Positions 45,036-55,100 of a DNA stretch of 64,000 nt are shown piece by piece (position 1 is the first letter of the stretch; each line of letters begins with the position of its first letter). Both the position numbers and the translations under genes were made by a program. The notes under the pieces were generated by a model that was not told the DNA's origin, ran no database searches, and saw only the letters and a list, made by a program, of their open reading frames with translations. Source of the DNA: a bacterium (GTDB taxonomy: Bacteria > Planctomycetota > Planctomycetia > Planctomycetales > Planctomycetaceae); NCBI GenBank assembly GCA_016124895.1, contig WGMU01000021.1, positions 17,657-81,656 on the forward strand. Reading direction: 5' to 3'.

Positions 45036-45096
45036 GGTGCCACTGCCGACCTGTCCGGCCTGCATGAAACACTGCTGGCAAGCCAGCAGTGGCACC
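45036..45096. repeat. Palindromic repeat, GTGCCACTG type, upstream of the toxin-like cassette
   Basis: GGTGCCACTGC (45036-45046) is the exact complement of GCAGTGGCACC (45086-45096). An internal hairpin CACTGCTGG (45070-45078) with CCAGCAGTG (45083-45091) competes for the same right arm. The core matches the repeat at 30260-30312. It ends 11 bases before the first cassette gene. Confidence 0.8.
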
Positions 45097-45107
45097 AGGC
45101 GTGATCA

Positions 45108-45710
45108 ATGTTGAAGGGGAACAACTTGAAAAACGTCGCACTGATTCTTCCAAAACGTGGCGCCCGCACCCCTGCACTGGACAACCGGAAGTCAGTTATC
45201 GATTGGGGGAAACTTCATATCGACTGTTGGCACTTCTCCTCGGGCGATGTCGACGCGGATATCCGTCCTCAGAAACTGGTCGTCGATCATCCCCAGGCTG
45301 CATCCTGGGATTACTATCCGAATGCCGGGACGTGGGGTGTAGTGTCGGAGCGCCTATGGGCGTGCCTGAAGAGATTCTCGTCGGGGTACTTTGACGGCTG
45401 GCCAGCTACACTTAATGGTACACAGTTCTATATTCTGCGAAGGATTGGAAAGATTGATTGCCTGGACCACGCACGGTGCGGACAGCACCAAATGGGGAAA
45501 GGCATTTCTTATGACCCTTACGAGTTTAATGAGACAGAACTGCCAGACAGCGCCGTCTTCAGCATTCCTGAGAGTTCATTTCTCTTCGCAACGGAGGATG
45601 TTGCAAACTTAGTGATCCAGAAACACTTCAACGGTGTAAGAGTTCGCAACGCGAGAGGACATCGCGCGATGCTAAGAAACATGGATTGGCCACCGTCTCT
45701 CGAAAGTTAA
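45108..45710 (+). CDS. Putative immunity protein, Imm11/DUF1629-like
   Basis: 200 residues; a TTG at 45126 preceded by AAGGGGAAC is an alternative start. No signal peptide. The pattern WGVVSERLWACLKRF, then YILRRIGKIDCLDHARC, and the late strand VFSIPESSFLFATEDVANLVIQKHFNGVRVRN resembles DUF1629/Imm11 immunity proteins, but identity is by pattern only. It is 3 bp upstream of the nuclease gene and the three genes at 45108-47500 look like one unit. The stretch is visibly more AT-rich than its neighbours, consistent with transfer. What else it could be: an uncharacterised cassette protein of unrelated fold. Confidence 0.5.
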   Translation: MLKGNNLKNVALILPKRGARTPALDNRKSVIDWGKLHIDCWHFSSGDVDADIRPQKLVVDHPQAASWDYYPNAGTWGVVSERLWACLKRFSSGYFDGWPATLNGTQFYILRRIGKIDCLDHARCGQHQMGKGISYDPYEFNETELPDSAVFSIPESSFLFATEDVANLVIQKHFNGVRVRNARGHRAMLRNMDWPPSLES

Positions 45711-45713
45711 GCG

Positions 45714-46337
45714 ATGAACTCGTGTCGCGAGTTGGAAATTCGCTATCAATTGCAGGCAGCCGTCATTGGGCCGATCCGGAATGTTGCCGGAAGGAAAGCG
45801 TGGCTGGAGAATCTCACGGCAATCATCGCATTCGCTGCCGTGGTCCGTGATCTTGCCGGCAAGGCCGAGGATCCCAATGCCTGCCCCAACTGCGGCGGGG
45901 GGTGTGAGGGTGGAGAATGCCGGCCTGACGACGATACCGATTACTGTGCAGATACAGAGTTCAGTTATGTAGAGAGGCCTCGTGGATACCCGAGCTGGAC
46001 GGCGTACGTCGTTGATCGTTGTCATGGATCGACTGACGGAATAGAGAATCCTCACGGCCACCACATTGTGATGAATGGGGATGCTTTTCCCGAGAACGCC
46101 GAGGCTCGGCAGATTCTCTGCAAGTATGACATCGACCCGTATACGGGCTGTGCGAACTTGACGATCTCACCGAACCGATGCCATTCCGGAGCGTATGCTC
46201 GACACGTCTTGAATGAATTACAGCGGGCAGACGAGACCGACGACGAGGATGAGATCATCCGTACCCTCGGACGACTCGCCGAATGGCACCGAGGCTGTGG
46301 TGCTGGACCGGGCGTCTCAGAGGAGACCGACGAATGA
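45714..46337 (+). CDS. Stand-alone AHH-type HNH/EndoVII nuclease domain (polymorphic-toxin effector-like)
   Basis: 207 residues. The C-terminal half has GHHIVMNGDAF at 115-125, ARQILCKYDIDPYTGCANLTISPN, and CHSGAYARHVLNEL with His157 and His164. This matches the AHH nuclease family (HNH/EndoVII superfamily), here with Gly in place of the usual Ala before the HH pair. The N-terminal part is Cys-rich (Cys57, 60, 64, 69) and may bind zinc. There is no Rhs, RHS-core or export domain in front, so the gene looks like a detached toxin tip. Its stop overlaps the next ATG (ATGA). Predicted DNase or RNase; activity not shown. Confidence 0.65.
   Translation: MNSCRELEIRYQLQAAVIGPIRNVAGRKAWLENLTAIIAFAAVVRDLAGKAEDPNACPNCGGGCEGGECRPDDDTDYCADTEFSYVERPRGYPSWTAYVVDRCHGSTDGIENPHGHHIVMNGDAFPENAEARQILCKYDIDPYTGCANLTISPNRCHSGAYARHVLNELQRADETDDEDEIIRTLGRLAEWHRGCGAGPGVSEETDE
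46320..46326 (+). promoter_or_regulatory. Ribosome binding site for the ankyrin-SUFU gene
   Basis: GAGGAGA inside the end of the nuclease gene lies 7 bases before the ATG at 46334 and supports that start over the longer frame from 46283. Confidence 0.6.
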
Positions 46338-47500
46338 ATGACACTCTGAAAGCCAAAGTACGTGCCATTCACCAGCTTTACAAGCATGGTGATGTCGATG
46401 AGTTCATTCGCCAACTTAAGGACCATCCGGAGTCTTTACGACACGACGACGGCTCAACTCGATGGATCACCTCTGCTGCGTCAAGCGGAAAGCTGGAGTT
46501 TGTTAAGGCATTGGTGACCAAGTTGGGCGTCGACGTGAATGAACCGGGTTTCGAGAGAGACCCGGATAACCCCTTTTATGAGCCCGAAGGTTGCATTCTT
46601 CATGCTGCATCGAATGGCCAATTGGAAACTGTCCAATGGTTACTCGGCCACGGAGCCAGGATCAATTTTGTGGCCCATGGCCAGAAGCGATGTCTCCCAC
46701 TCATACGTGCCGCAACCAACGGTCACCTGAAGGTCGTCAAACTGCTTGTTGAACACGGGGCGGATATTGACGCGACCTGGAATGGCATCAATGCGGCATC
46801 TCAGGCCGAAGATTTCGGGCAAAGGGAAGTCCTGGAGTATCTGCGGTCCATTGGTGCGAAGACCTTTCGCGAAACCACGCCTCCGGATTACGAACGGGCT
46901 CACAGACAGTTTCTGAAGTACCACTCCAAACACCTGGGGCCAATCAGCGACTGGAGTTACGAAATCTCCGGCAATCCCCTGGTCACGCTGCGATACTTTC
47001 CTCCCAGCGATAAGTGTGATCTCGCCACGCTGTTAACCGTGGGACTCAGTGATCATCGCCTGCCGGAAAACTGGAAGCAGCACGCCTGCACGGAAATCCG
47101 CATCTTCCTTCCAGCAGACTGGCCGCCCCCGGATGACTGTCTGGACAAACCAGAGTTGAACTGGCCGATCAAATGGCTCGAACGAATCGCGGTCACTCTT
47201 CGCCAGGCTGACAGCTTTCCGACAGACTTGCCGGTCTTCATGAACGGCGAGCCACCGCAGCCGTTGGCGCCCGACACGCAGATGACAGGCTGGGTTGCTC
47301 TGAAGTCACGTGAAGAATCCGTTCAGGCGGCTGACTATCGCTGGATCGGCATCCACGCACTCTTCCCGATTTATACCGAGGAAGTCGAAGTGATTCGCAA
47401 GCACGGCACCGAGGAACTCGCACTGCGGTTCCACGCCCGCGACTTCCCACTGTGCATTTACCCGGACCGCGGCAGCGTTTGCAGTGCGTTAGATTCCTGA
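46334..47500 (+). CDS. Ankyrin-repeat and SUFU-domain protein, putative immunity protein
   Basis: 388 residues from the ATG at 46334. The first ~155 residues hold ankyrin repeats (HAASNGQLETVQWLLGHGARINF, RAATNGHLKVVKLLVEHGADIDA). The remainder reads as a Suppressor-of-fused domain (LATLLTVGLSDHRLPENWKQHACTEIRIFLPADW, WLERIAVTLRQADSFPTDLPVFMNGEPPQPLAPDTQMTGWVAL, IHALFPIYTEEVEVIRKHGTEELALRF). SUFU and ankyrin domains are both known as immunity modules in bacterial toxin systems; the fusion of the two is notable. The ATGA overlap with the nuclease stop indicates coupled synthesis. No signal peptide, so acts in the cytoplasm. Confidence 0.75.
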   Translation: MNDTLKAKVRAIHQLYKHGDVDEFIRQLKDHPESLRHDDGSTRWITSAASSGKLEFVKALVTKLGVDVNEPGFERDPDNPFYEPEGCILHAASNGQLETVQWLLGHGARINFVAHGQKRCLPLIRAATNGHLKVVKLLVEHGADIDATWNGINAASQAEDFGQREVLEYLRSIGAKTFRETTPPDYERAHRQFLKYHSKHLGPISDWSYEISGNPLVTLRYFPPSDKCDLATLLTVGLSDHRLPENWKQHACTEIRIFLPADWPPPDDCLDKPELNWPIKWLERIAVTLRQADSFPTDLPVFMNGEPPQPLAPDTQMTGWVALKSREESVQAADYRWIGIHALFPIYTEEVEVIRKHGTEELALRFHARDFPLCIYPDRGSVCSALDS

Positions 47501-47532
47501 CGCCGCTCATTCGGAATTCGCAGGTTACGAAA

Positions 47533-48354
47533 TCACTCGGTGGATTCTGCACCAGCGTCTTCCGGTGGCGAGCCCATGATGTGGAAGCCGGCGTCGACAT
47601 GGACGTTTTCGCCGGTGATGCCGCTCGCCAGGTCGCTCAACAGGAACATGCCCGCTTTGCCGACTTCCTCGCGAGTAATGTTGCGTCGCAGCGGAGCCAT
47701 TGTGCTGTAGAGCCTGTCCATCAGGCTGTGGTCGCTGACGGCACTGGCGGCCAGCGTCTTGACCGGGCCGGCACTCAGGCCGTTCACGCGGATGCCCTTC
47801 TCTGCTCCCAGTTCGCTGGCCAGGTACTTGATCGCCGATTCCAGCGCCGCCTTGCAGACACCCATGACATTGTAGCCGGGAATGACCCGTTCGCCGCCCA
47901 GGTATGTCATGGCGAGAATGTTGCCGCCCGGTTTCAGCACGTCTTTCGCGCCGCGGGCCAGGGCCATCAGGCTGTAGGCCGAGATTTCCATCGCCAGCTT
48001 GAAGCCATCCCGGCTGCAGTTGTAGACCGGGCCTTTAATGTCGTCGATGGATGCGTAAGCGATTGAGTGAATGACGAAGTCGATCTCGCCGAACTGTTCT
48101 TTGGCGGCGGCAAACGCAGCGGCGATGTCATCGTCGCTCTGCACATCGCAAGGCAGGATGACTTTGGCTCCGATTGGCTCGACCAGCTTTCGCAGCCGGT
48201 TTTCCATGCGTGGCCGTTCCGGATCCTTGTCCGGAAGATGAGTGAACCCCATCTCAGCGCCTTGTTCTTGAAGCTGCTGAGTAATCGCCCAGGCGATCGA
48301 GTGATCATTGGCGATCCCGAACACCATGCCTTTTTTGCCGTCGAACAAACCCAT
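47533..48354 (-). CDS. fabI: Enoyl-ACP reductase (NADH), FabI type
   Basis: 273 residues from the ATG at 48354 ([23 protein letters not shown]). The NAD-binding [10 protein letters not shown] loop and the catalytic Tyr151, Tyr161 and Lys168 ([19 protein letters not shown]) fit FabI; the Y-x6-K spacing is the FabI form of the SDR motif. The end is [23 protein letters not shown]. It reduces enoyl-ACP in the last step of each fatty-acid elongation cycle. Convergent with the ankyrin-SUFU gene, 32 bp apart. Confidence 0.96.
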   Translation of the reverse strand: MGLFDGKKGMVFGIANDHSIAWAITQQLQEQGAEMGFTHLPDKDPERPRMENRLRKLVEPIGAKVILPCDVQSDDDIAAAFAAAKEQFGEIDFVIHSIAYASIDDIKGPVYNCSRDGFKLAMEISAYSLMALARGAKDVLKPGGNILAMTYLGGERVIPGYNVMGVCKAALESAIKYLASELGAEKGIRVNGLSAGPVKTLAASAVSDHSLMDRLYSTMAPLRRNITREEVGKAGMFLLSDLASGITGENVHVDAGFHIMGSPPEDAGAESTE

Positions 48355-48937
48355 CAGTGACTCCTGATTTTCGCTGTGAAATGCTTCCGCTGCGGAAGCC
48401 CGGCACAATATCCCCAGCGTGGCCAGCCTTCAACCAGCCGCGAGACGACAACAATTTCACATTGCCGCGCCAGATGCGGACATTGGCCGAGATGCGGACA
48501 GCCCCCGCCATACTGCCGGAGACGACCATCTGGCCATCAGGCGAAATCGCGATTGAGAATGTTCTGACACGGATGGCCATACAGCGCAGTGAGCCACTCG
48601 CCGGATTCGACGTCCTGGAGCATCAAGGCCTGGGAACGGTCGCCGGTCACGGATGATCGACCGTCAGGGAACGCGGCCAGCGAATGGAAGCGGCCGGACT
48701 GAGCCTTCTGCCCGGATCGGATTGTTCCGTTTTGCACAGCGCAAACGACGAAACATCCGATGCACAGCAGGTCGCTGTCCTGCAGATTCTACAAAGAACG
48801 CAATACATCGTACGAGAAGCCGGATAGAATCATCTGCTTCGCTCGCCGGCCACGACGGGCAATTGTCAATCGTACAGAAACGTCATCGCGCCGGAACTGA
48901 CTCAGAAGTGGCGTGACACTTTGATGGGAATGGCTCA
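48355..48937. other. Region between fabI and small membrane-protein gene
   Basis: Apart from the WD40 remnant on the minus strand, this 580-bp stretch shows no gene. Its left end must hold the fabI promoter, unresolved by eye. Confidence 0.5.
48463..48783 (-). pseudogene. Frameshifted WD40-repeat remnant
   Basis: On the minus strand one frame reads SLAAFPDGRSSVTGDRS, LMLQDVESGEWLTALYGHP. The next frame takes over within the same bases as VRTFSIAISPDGQMVVSGS then VRIWRGN. Together these are two WD40 blades (GH...FSIAISPDG..VVSGS....VRIW) separated by a one-base shift near 48570. No start, kinase domain or full propeller is present, so it is the relic of a larger WD40 protein. Confidence 0.6.
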
Positions 48938-49261
48938 GTGCCGGGAGTTTCAGACAGAATCTGGCAGCACGTGCTGGATGCCGCGATTTCGTATGGTCTG
49001 ACGGCACTGTTACTGCTTGGTGTGGTCTGGGTCTCTCTGAAGATGCGGTCCTGGTATCGCGAAGATTCCGGTCCTGCGGCTGACCCGCAGGATTTGCTGC
49101 TGCACTTTCGGGATCTGCATCGACGAGGTCACCTCTCCGAAGCGGAATTCCGATCCATCAAGGGTCAACTGGTCGACCAGCCGGTCAGGACGTCGGCTGA
49201 GAGTACGGAGTCGCCTCCGGCTCACGAGACCAGTGACGACCAGAGTGCCGAGTCCGACTGA
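48938..49261 (+). CDS. Small single-pass membrane protein with SHOCT-like tail
   Basis: 107 residues. A membrane segment at about 15-36 (AAISYGLTALLLLGVVWVSLKM) is followed by a short soluble helix pair (DPQDLLLHFRDLHRRGHLSEAEFRSIKGQL) resembling the SHOCT motif, and an acidic tail. Function unknown. It lies 277 bp upstream of clpX on the same strand. Confidence 0.7.
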   Translation: MPGVSDRIWQHVLDAAISYGLTALLLLGVVWVSLKMRSWYREDSGPAADPQDLLLHFRDLHRRGHLSEAEFRSIKGQLVDQPVRTSAESTESPPAHETSDDQSAESD

Positions 49262-49538
49262 GGTCGACTCTGCCGATTGCACAATCGTGAACGATCGGGC
49301 ACAGGATGCTGAGTCCGCGAAAATGGACCGCGGACCTGTCCGAATCGCTGAACTTTGACCGTCGCACGGAGCGCGGCCGGTCGTAACTGTCACGGACGCT
49401 GGCATCGACCAACCGGTGGGGAATTCCAGCCGCTGATTGTGGCTGGCACGCGATTCGGAAAGTCAGCCGCTGTGAAGGTTACAGTGACGAACTTTCTGAA
49501 CCGGTTCCCGCAAGATTGACAGCACTGAAGGAAATCGA

Positions 49539-50810
49539 ATGTCCTCTGGAAAAGACTTCAACTCCGGCAAGCGGTCCACGGCGGGTAAGAAAAACGCAAA
49601 CTGCTCGTTCTGCCGTAAAAGCTACCGTGAAGTGGGGCCGCTGGTTGAAGGACCAGATGACGTCTATGTCTGCGGCGACTGTATTGAGCTGTGTCAGTCG
49701 ATCCTCGAACAGGAACGCCGCCGCCGTGGTGAGCCGCGCAAGCTGTTCTCAAAAGTGCCGACGCCACGCGAAATCGTCGGCCACCTGGATGAGTATGTCA
49801 TCGGCCAGACGCGGGTGAAACGCTCGATCGCCGTCGCCGTCCATAACCACTACAAGCGGCTGATGCTGGCTGCCGAAGGTGACGGCGAAGTCGAAATCGA
49901 AAAGTCGAACATCCTGATGATCGGCCCGACCGGCTGCGGCAAGACACTGCTCGCCCGCACGCTGGCGAAGTTCCTGCAGGTGCCGTTCGCGATCGGCGAT
50001 GCGACGACTCTGACCGAAGCCGGCTATGTCGGTGAAGACGTCGAAAACCTGCTGCTCAAGCTGCTGCATGCAGCCGACTTCGATGTCGAAGCAGCCCAGC
50101 GCGGCATCGTCTTCATCGACGAGATCGATAAGATCGGCAAGACGTCGAACAACGTCTCGATCACGCGTGACGTCTCGGGCGAAGGCGTCCAGCAGTCGCT
50201 GCTGAAGATGATCGAAGGCACCGTCGCCAACGTGCCTCCGCAGGGCGGACGCAAGCATCCCGAGCAGCACTACATTCAGCTCGACACGACCAACATCCTC
50301 TTCATCTGCGGCGGGACGTTCGTCGGACTCGACAAGATCATCCAGAAGCGGCTGGGCAAAAAGATGATCGGCTTCGGCGTCTCGAACAACGAAGCGGAAG
50401 AACGCCGCGACCATCTGATGGGCGAAGTCTCGGTCGAAGACATCATGCAGTTCGGGCTGATCCCCGAATTCATCGGCCGCCTGCCCGTCATCTCAGCGCT
50501 GTCACATCTGGCGGAAGACGATCTGGTCCGCATCCTGACCGAACCGAAGAACGCTCTGATGCGGCAATACCAGAAGTTCTTCGAGATGGAAGGTGCCGAG
50601 ATCGAATTCACCGAAGACGCGATTCGCGAAATCGCCAAAGTCGCAATCCAGCGGGAAACCGGAGCTCGCGGCCTGAGAAGCGTGATTGAAAACGCGATGT
50701 TTGAAATCCTGTTCGAGCTGCCCGATCAGGAACGCGGCCGCAAGTACATCATTACGCCCGAAATCGTCCGCGGCGAAGTCAGCCTGTTCCCGGACTCCGC
50801 GGCGGCGTAA
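49539..50810 (+). CDS. clpX: ATP-dependent Clp protease ATP-binding subunit ClpX
   Basis: 423 residues. The zinc finger has Cys22-Cys25-Cys45-Cys48. Walker A GPTGCGKT is near 129-136, Walker [12 protein letters not shown], and the pore and sensor segments [17 protein letters not shown] and [13 protein letters not shown] are intact. The ClpP-docking loop region is [11 protein letters not shown]. It unfolds tagged proteins for ClpP; clpP is not in the window. A clear intrinsic terminator follows the stop. Confidence 0.97.
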   Translation: MSSGKDFNSGKRSTAGKKNANCSFCRKSYREVGPLVEGPDDVYVCGDCIELCQSILEQERRRRGEPRKLFSKVPTPREIVGHLDEYVIGQTRVKRSIAVAVHNHYKRLMLAAEGDGEVEIEKSNILMIGPTGCGKTLLARTLAKFLQVPFAIGDATTLTEAGYVGEDVENLLLKLLHAADFDVEAAQRGIVFIDEIDKIGKTSNNVSITRDVSGEGVQQSLLKMIEGTVANVPPQGGRKHPEQHYIQLDTTNILFICGGTFVGLDKIIQKRLGKKMIGFGVSNNEAEERRDHLMGEVSVEDIMQFGLIPEFIGRLPVISALSHLAEDDLVRILTEPKNALMRQYQKFFEMEGAEIEFTEDAIREIAKVAIQRETGARGLRSVIENAMFEILFELPDQERGRKYIITPEIVRGEVSLFPDSAAA

Positions 50811-50840
50811 CTCACCAACGCGAGCCAAAGACGAGCCCTT

Positions 50841-50877
50841 CGCCCGGTTGCAGGGTTCACATGCAGCCGGGCGTTTT
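50841..50877 (+). terminator. Intrinsic terminator of clpX
   Basis: CGCCCGGTTGCA (50841-50852) pairs with TGCAGCCGGGCG (50862-50873) through 12 positions with one U-G wobble and a 9-base loop, followed by TTTTGCTTTTG. Confidence 0.88.
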
Positions 50878-50896
50878 GCTTTTGAACAGCTAACGG

Positions 50897-52003
50897 TTAC
50901 TCGATCACGACGTGCTGCAGCGTGAGTTTCTCCAGCCGTTGAGGGCTCGGTTCCGGAAGAGTGCCGGATGCACGGACGCTCGGCAGGCCGTCGACGGTTT
51001 CCAGTTCGAGCGGCGGATCGGCGAGATCTTCGACATAGAACTTCGCGCTCGGAAAGATATCGGCCGCGTAAGTGAAGTTGTCGAGCATCGCCAGGGCGAC
51101 GCAGTGAGCACTGCCGCAGGCGCTTTCGAGCATGCCGCCGACCCAGCAGGGGATGCCGGCAGCCTGCCCAACGTTGTGAATCTTCACTGCGTTCGTCAGT
51201 CCGCCAACTCGTCCGGGTTTGATATTGAAGTAGCGGATGCCGCCCAGCGCCGCCGCCTGCTCCGCCTTGCGGACCGTCGTCAGACTTTCGTCGAGACAGA
51301 TCGGCGTGCTGATCTGCCGGCCCAGTTCGGCGTGATCGATCAGGTCGTCATGCTGCAGCGGCTGTTCGATCATCGCCAGGCTGAATTCGTCAACCTGCCG
51401 GAACAGGTCGATGTCGGCCAGCCGGTAGCCGCTGTTGCAGTCGATGTGAAACGTCTGATCGGGGTAGCGGTCCCGCACAGCTTTGAGCATCGGAATGTCC
51501 CAGCCGGGGCGGAACTTCAGCTTGATCCGCGGAAACTTCTGCTCGACCGCGCTGCTGATTGACTCGACCAGGTCGCCGATCGCGTCCATGACGCCAAAGT
51601 CGGCTCCGACCGGCACGGTGTCGCGAGTTGCGCCGAGCAGTCGGTGCAGCGGCTGGCTGGTCAGCTTCGACTGAAGCGACCACCAGGCGGTATCCAGGAC
51701 CGACTTCGCGAACGGGTTGCCCTTGTAGACGCTCAGCCGCAACTGCAGATCGTCGCCCGAAGTGACGTCCTGCCCGAGCAGTGCCGGGGCGAGCCAGTCG
51801 CGGGCGATCACGAAGACTCCGCCGGCAGACTCGGGGCTGTAGCACGGCGCAGCGAACGGAGCGCTCTCACCCCAGGCATCGACCGAGCCACTCGACATCC
51901 GACACAGCACCGCGTGAATGGCCGCGTCCTCGCCGTAAGCCGTCTTCCACGGATAGATCAGCGGCATGGCGACGTGAAACAGTTCGATTCGGTCAATTCG
52001 CAT
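50897..52003 (-). CDS. menC: Enolase-superfamily protein, o-succinylbenzoate synthase / N-acylamino acid racemase type
   Basis: 368 residues. Catalytic and metal residues of the MLE/OSBS barrel: Lys161 and Lys163 (KLKF), Asp188 (DCNSGY), Glu213 (MIEQPL), Asp238 (CLDES) and Lys262 (NIKPGRVGG). The C-terminal part has PCWVGGMLESACGSAHCVALA, typical of type 2 MenC/NAAAR proteins. It dehydrates SHCHC to o-succinylbenzoate in menaquinone synthesis or racemises N-acylamino acids; no other men gene is here, so the symbol is tentative. Convergent with clpX. Confidence 0.8.
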   Translation of the reverse strand: MRIDRIELFHVAMPLIYPWKTAYGEDAAIHAVLCRMSSGSVDAWGESAPFAAPCYSPESAGGVFVIARDWLAPALLGQDVTSGDDLQLRLSVYKGNPFAKSVLDTAWWSLQSKLTSQPLHRLLGATRDTVPVGADFGVMDAIGDLVESISSAVEQKFPRIKLKFRPGWDIPMLKAVRDRYPDQTFHIDCNSGYRLADIDLFRQVDEFSLAMIEQPLQHDDLIDHAELGRQISTPICLDESLTTVRKAEQAAALGGIRYFNIKPGRVGGLTNAVKIHNVGQAAGIPCWVGGMLESACGSAHCVALAMLDNFTYAADIFPSAKFYVEDLADPPLELETVDGLPSVRASGTLPEPSPQRLEKLTLQHVVIE

Positions 52004-52176
52004 GAAGGTTCGCTCAACGAGTTAAGGACGTAGGACTGGAAGCTTGAGACCGTACGTCTGGCGGTTCAGACTGTCGAGCGAACCGGGCGGGAGGTTATTC
52101 TGTAAGTCCCGCCTCAGCTTTTCCCGCCTGTGCGGCTCGAGATTCAACGACGCCCTCCTCGAACTGGTGATGAGCG

Positions 52177-55100
52177 ATGATTCGATCCCGCCTCAGCTCG
52201 ACCACTGCCATCTTTGCGTGTGTGACCGCGGCACTTCTGCTGCTGTTTTCCGACACCGTCCGCGCGGCCGAAGGTGAAGCGCAGAAGATCGACTTCAACC
52301 GCCAGATCCGCTCGATCCTCTCGAACCGCTGCTTCGCCTGTCACGGGCCAGATGAAGAGGAACGTGAAGCCGATCTGCGATTTGACACGGCCGAAGGCGC
52401 ACTCGCGGACCTCGGCGGTCACGCGGCGATCGTTCCCGGCAAGCCGGAAGAAAGCACGCTGGTCGAGCGAATTACGTCAACGGATCCTGACCTGCGCATG
52501 CCTCCCGCGTCGCATGGCGAACCTCTCTCGCCGACCGAGGTCAAACTGCTGACCGAGTGGATCCGCCAGGGCGCGAAGTTCGAGCAGCACTGGTCGTACG
52601 TCAAACCGGTGCGGCCCGAACTGCCAGCGGTGAAGAACACCGCCTGGGTGCGTAACGAAATCGACCGTTTCATTCTCGCGCGGCTCGAACGCGAGGGACT
52701 TGCGCCGACAGAAGAAACCGACCGCTACGCACTGATTCGGCGCGTCTCGCTCGACCTGACCGGGCTGCCGCCGAGTCTCGAAGAAGTCGATCAGTTCATC
52801 GCCGACAAGTCCGCCGACGCATATGAGAAGCTGGTCGACCGGCTGCTCGACAAAGAGACGTACGGAGAGCACTGGGCGCGACGGTGGCTCGACCTGGCCC
52901 GCTATGCAGACTCGGCCGGTTACGCGGACGATCCACCGAGAACGATCTGGGCGTTCCGTGATTACGTCATCAAATCGCTGAACGCGAATAAGCCGTTCGA
53001 CCGGTTCACCATCGAGCAGATCGCTGGCGACCTGTTGCCCGACCCGACCGAGGATCAACTGATCGCGACGGCGTTTCATCGCAACACGATGACGAATAAC
53101 GAAGGCGGGACGAACGACGAAGAGTTCCGTAACGTCGCGATCGTCGATCGCGTCAACACGACGATGGCTGTCTGGATGGGCACAACGATCGCCTGCTGCC
53201 AGTGCCATAATCACAAATACGACCCGCTGACTCAGGCCGAGTTTTACGAGCTGTTTGCGTTCTTCAACGACTCGCAGGACGCCGACCGTCGTGATGAAAG
53301 CCCGCTGCTGCAGCTCTTCACCGACGACCAGAAACAGAACCGTGAAGACTGGACGGCCGAAGTTGCCGATCTGCGAAAATTGCTGAGCACGCCGACGCCG
53401 GAACTGCTGGCCGCTCAGGCCGAGTGGGAAAAGCGATTCAGCAGCGAGCCCGCCTGGCAGATGCTGAAACCGTCGAGTCTGTCTTCACAGTCGAAGATCG
53501 AACTGACCGCGGCCGAGGATGGCACGATTAAGGCCGCTGACCAGTCGAAGACCGATGTCTTTACCGTCGAAATCCCCGTCACCACAGACGAACTCGCGAA
53601 GCAGACGGTCACAGCGCTGCGGCTTGAAACGCAGCCCGGACCGAACTTCGTGATCTCGCGCGTGCTGGTGTCGATCGTTCCGCCTGACGGAACGCGACTG
53701 AGCGGCCGGTTTGTCCGGGTCGAACTGCCGGGCAAACAGAAGATGCTGTCGCTGGCCGAGGTGCAGGCTTTCAATGGCAATGACAACGTTGCCGTTCGTG
53801 GCAAAGCGACGCAGAGCAGCACGGACTTCGGCGGCCCGCCAGAGTTGGCCATCGACGGCAATACCGACGGGGACTACCAGAAGGCGAAGTCGACGACGCA
53901 CACTGCGAACTCAGACAATCCCTGGTGGGAAGTCGATCTCACGTCGAGCCAGCCGATCGATCGCATCGTTGTCTGGAACCGGACCGACGGAAATCTGCAG
54001 TCACGGTTGAACGGCTTTGTGCTGAAGGTGCTCGACGAGAACCGCAAGGAGCTGTGGAGTCAGACCGTGGCTGAAGCTCCGCAGGCAGACGCCACCTACG
54101 CGCTGAGTGCGGCTCGCGGGGTGAAGCTCGCCGCCGCTTACGCCGACTATTCACAGGATTCGTTCGCGCCGGAATTCGTGCTCAACAATCTGGACACAAA
54201 GACAAAAGGCTGGGCCGTCGGCGGGCAGACCGACAGGCCGCACCAGTTGACGCTGATTCCGGCCGAGCCGTTGAAGCTGGCTGACGGTGAAACGATCTCG
54301 GTCACGATCGAGCAGGTTTCGCAGCACGAAAAGCACACACTGACCGCGTTTCGCCTGAGCGCGACTTCGGATGAGGGCATCGCCGAGTTCGCTCGAACGC
54401 CCGCGGAACAGCTCGCGATTCTGCGAACGGTGAGCGACCAGCGTTCCGACGACCAGAAGCAGTCGCTGACGCAGTGGTATCTCGGCAATGTCGCGCCGGC
54501 ACTGGCCAAACAGAGGCAGCAACTGGCGAAGCTCGAAAAGCAGCTCGCCGATCTGAAGCCGGCCACGTCGGTGCCGATCATGCGCGACCTGCCGCCGGAG
54601 CAGCATCGCAAGACACAGATCCAACTGCGCGGCAACTGGCAGAACCTCGGCGAGGAAGTTTCGCAGGGCGTGCCCACCGCGTTTCATCCGCTCGACAAGT
54701 CGCTGCCGAAAAACCGGCTGGCTCTGGCTGAATGGCTGATCGACGAGAACAACCCACTGACGCCGCGCGTCATTTCCAACCGTTACTGGGAAGCGGTTTT
54801 CGGAGCCGGCATCGTGTCGACGAGTGAGGAGTTCGGTTCGCAGGGCGACCTGCCGATTCATCCGGAGCTGCTCGACTGGCTGGCCGTCGAACTGGTTGAC
54901 AGCGGCTGGAACCTCAAGCACCTGCTGAAGCTGATGGTCACTTCGGCCGCGTACCGGCAGTCGTCGCGTGTGACGGACGACCTGCTCGAACGCGATCCGC
55001 AGAACCGGCTGCTCGCCCGCGGACCGCGGTTCCGTATCTCGGCCGAGATGGTTCGCGACCAGGCACTCGCGGTCAGCGGGCTGCTCAGCTCGAAAATGTA

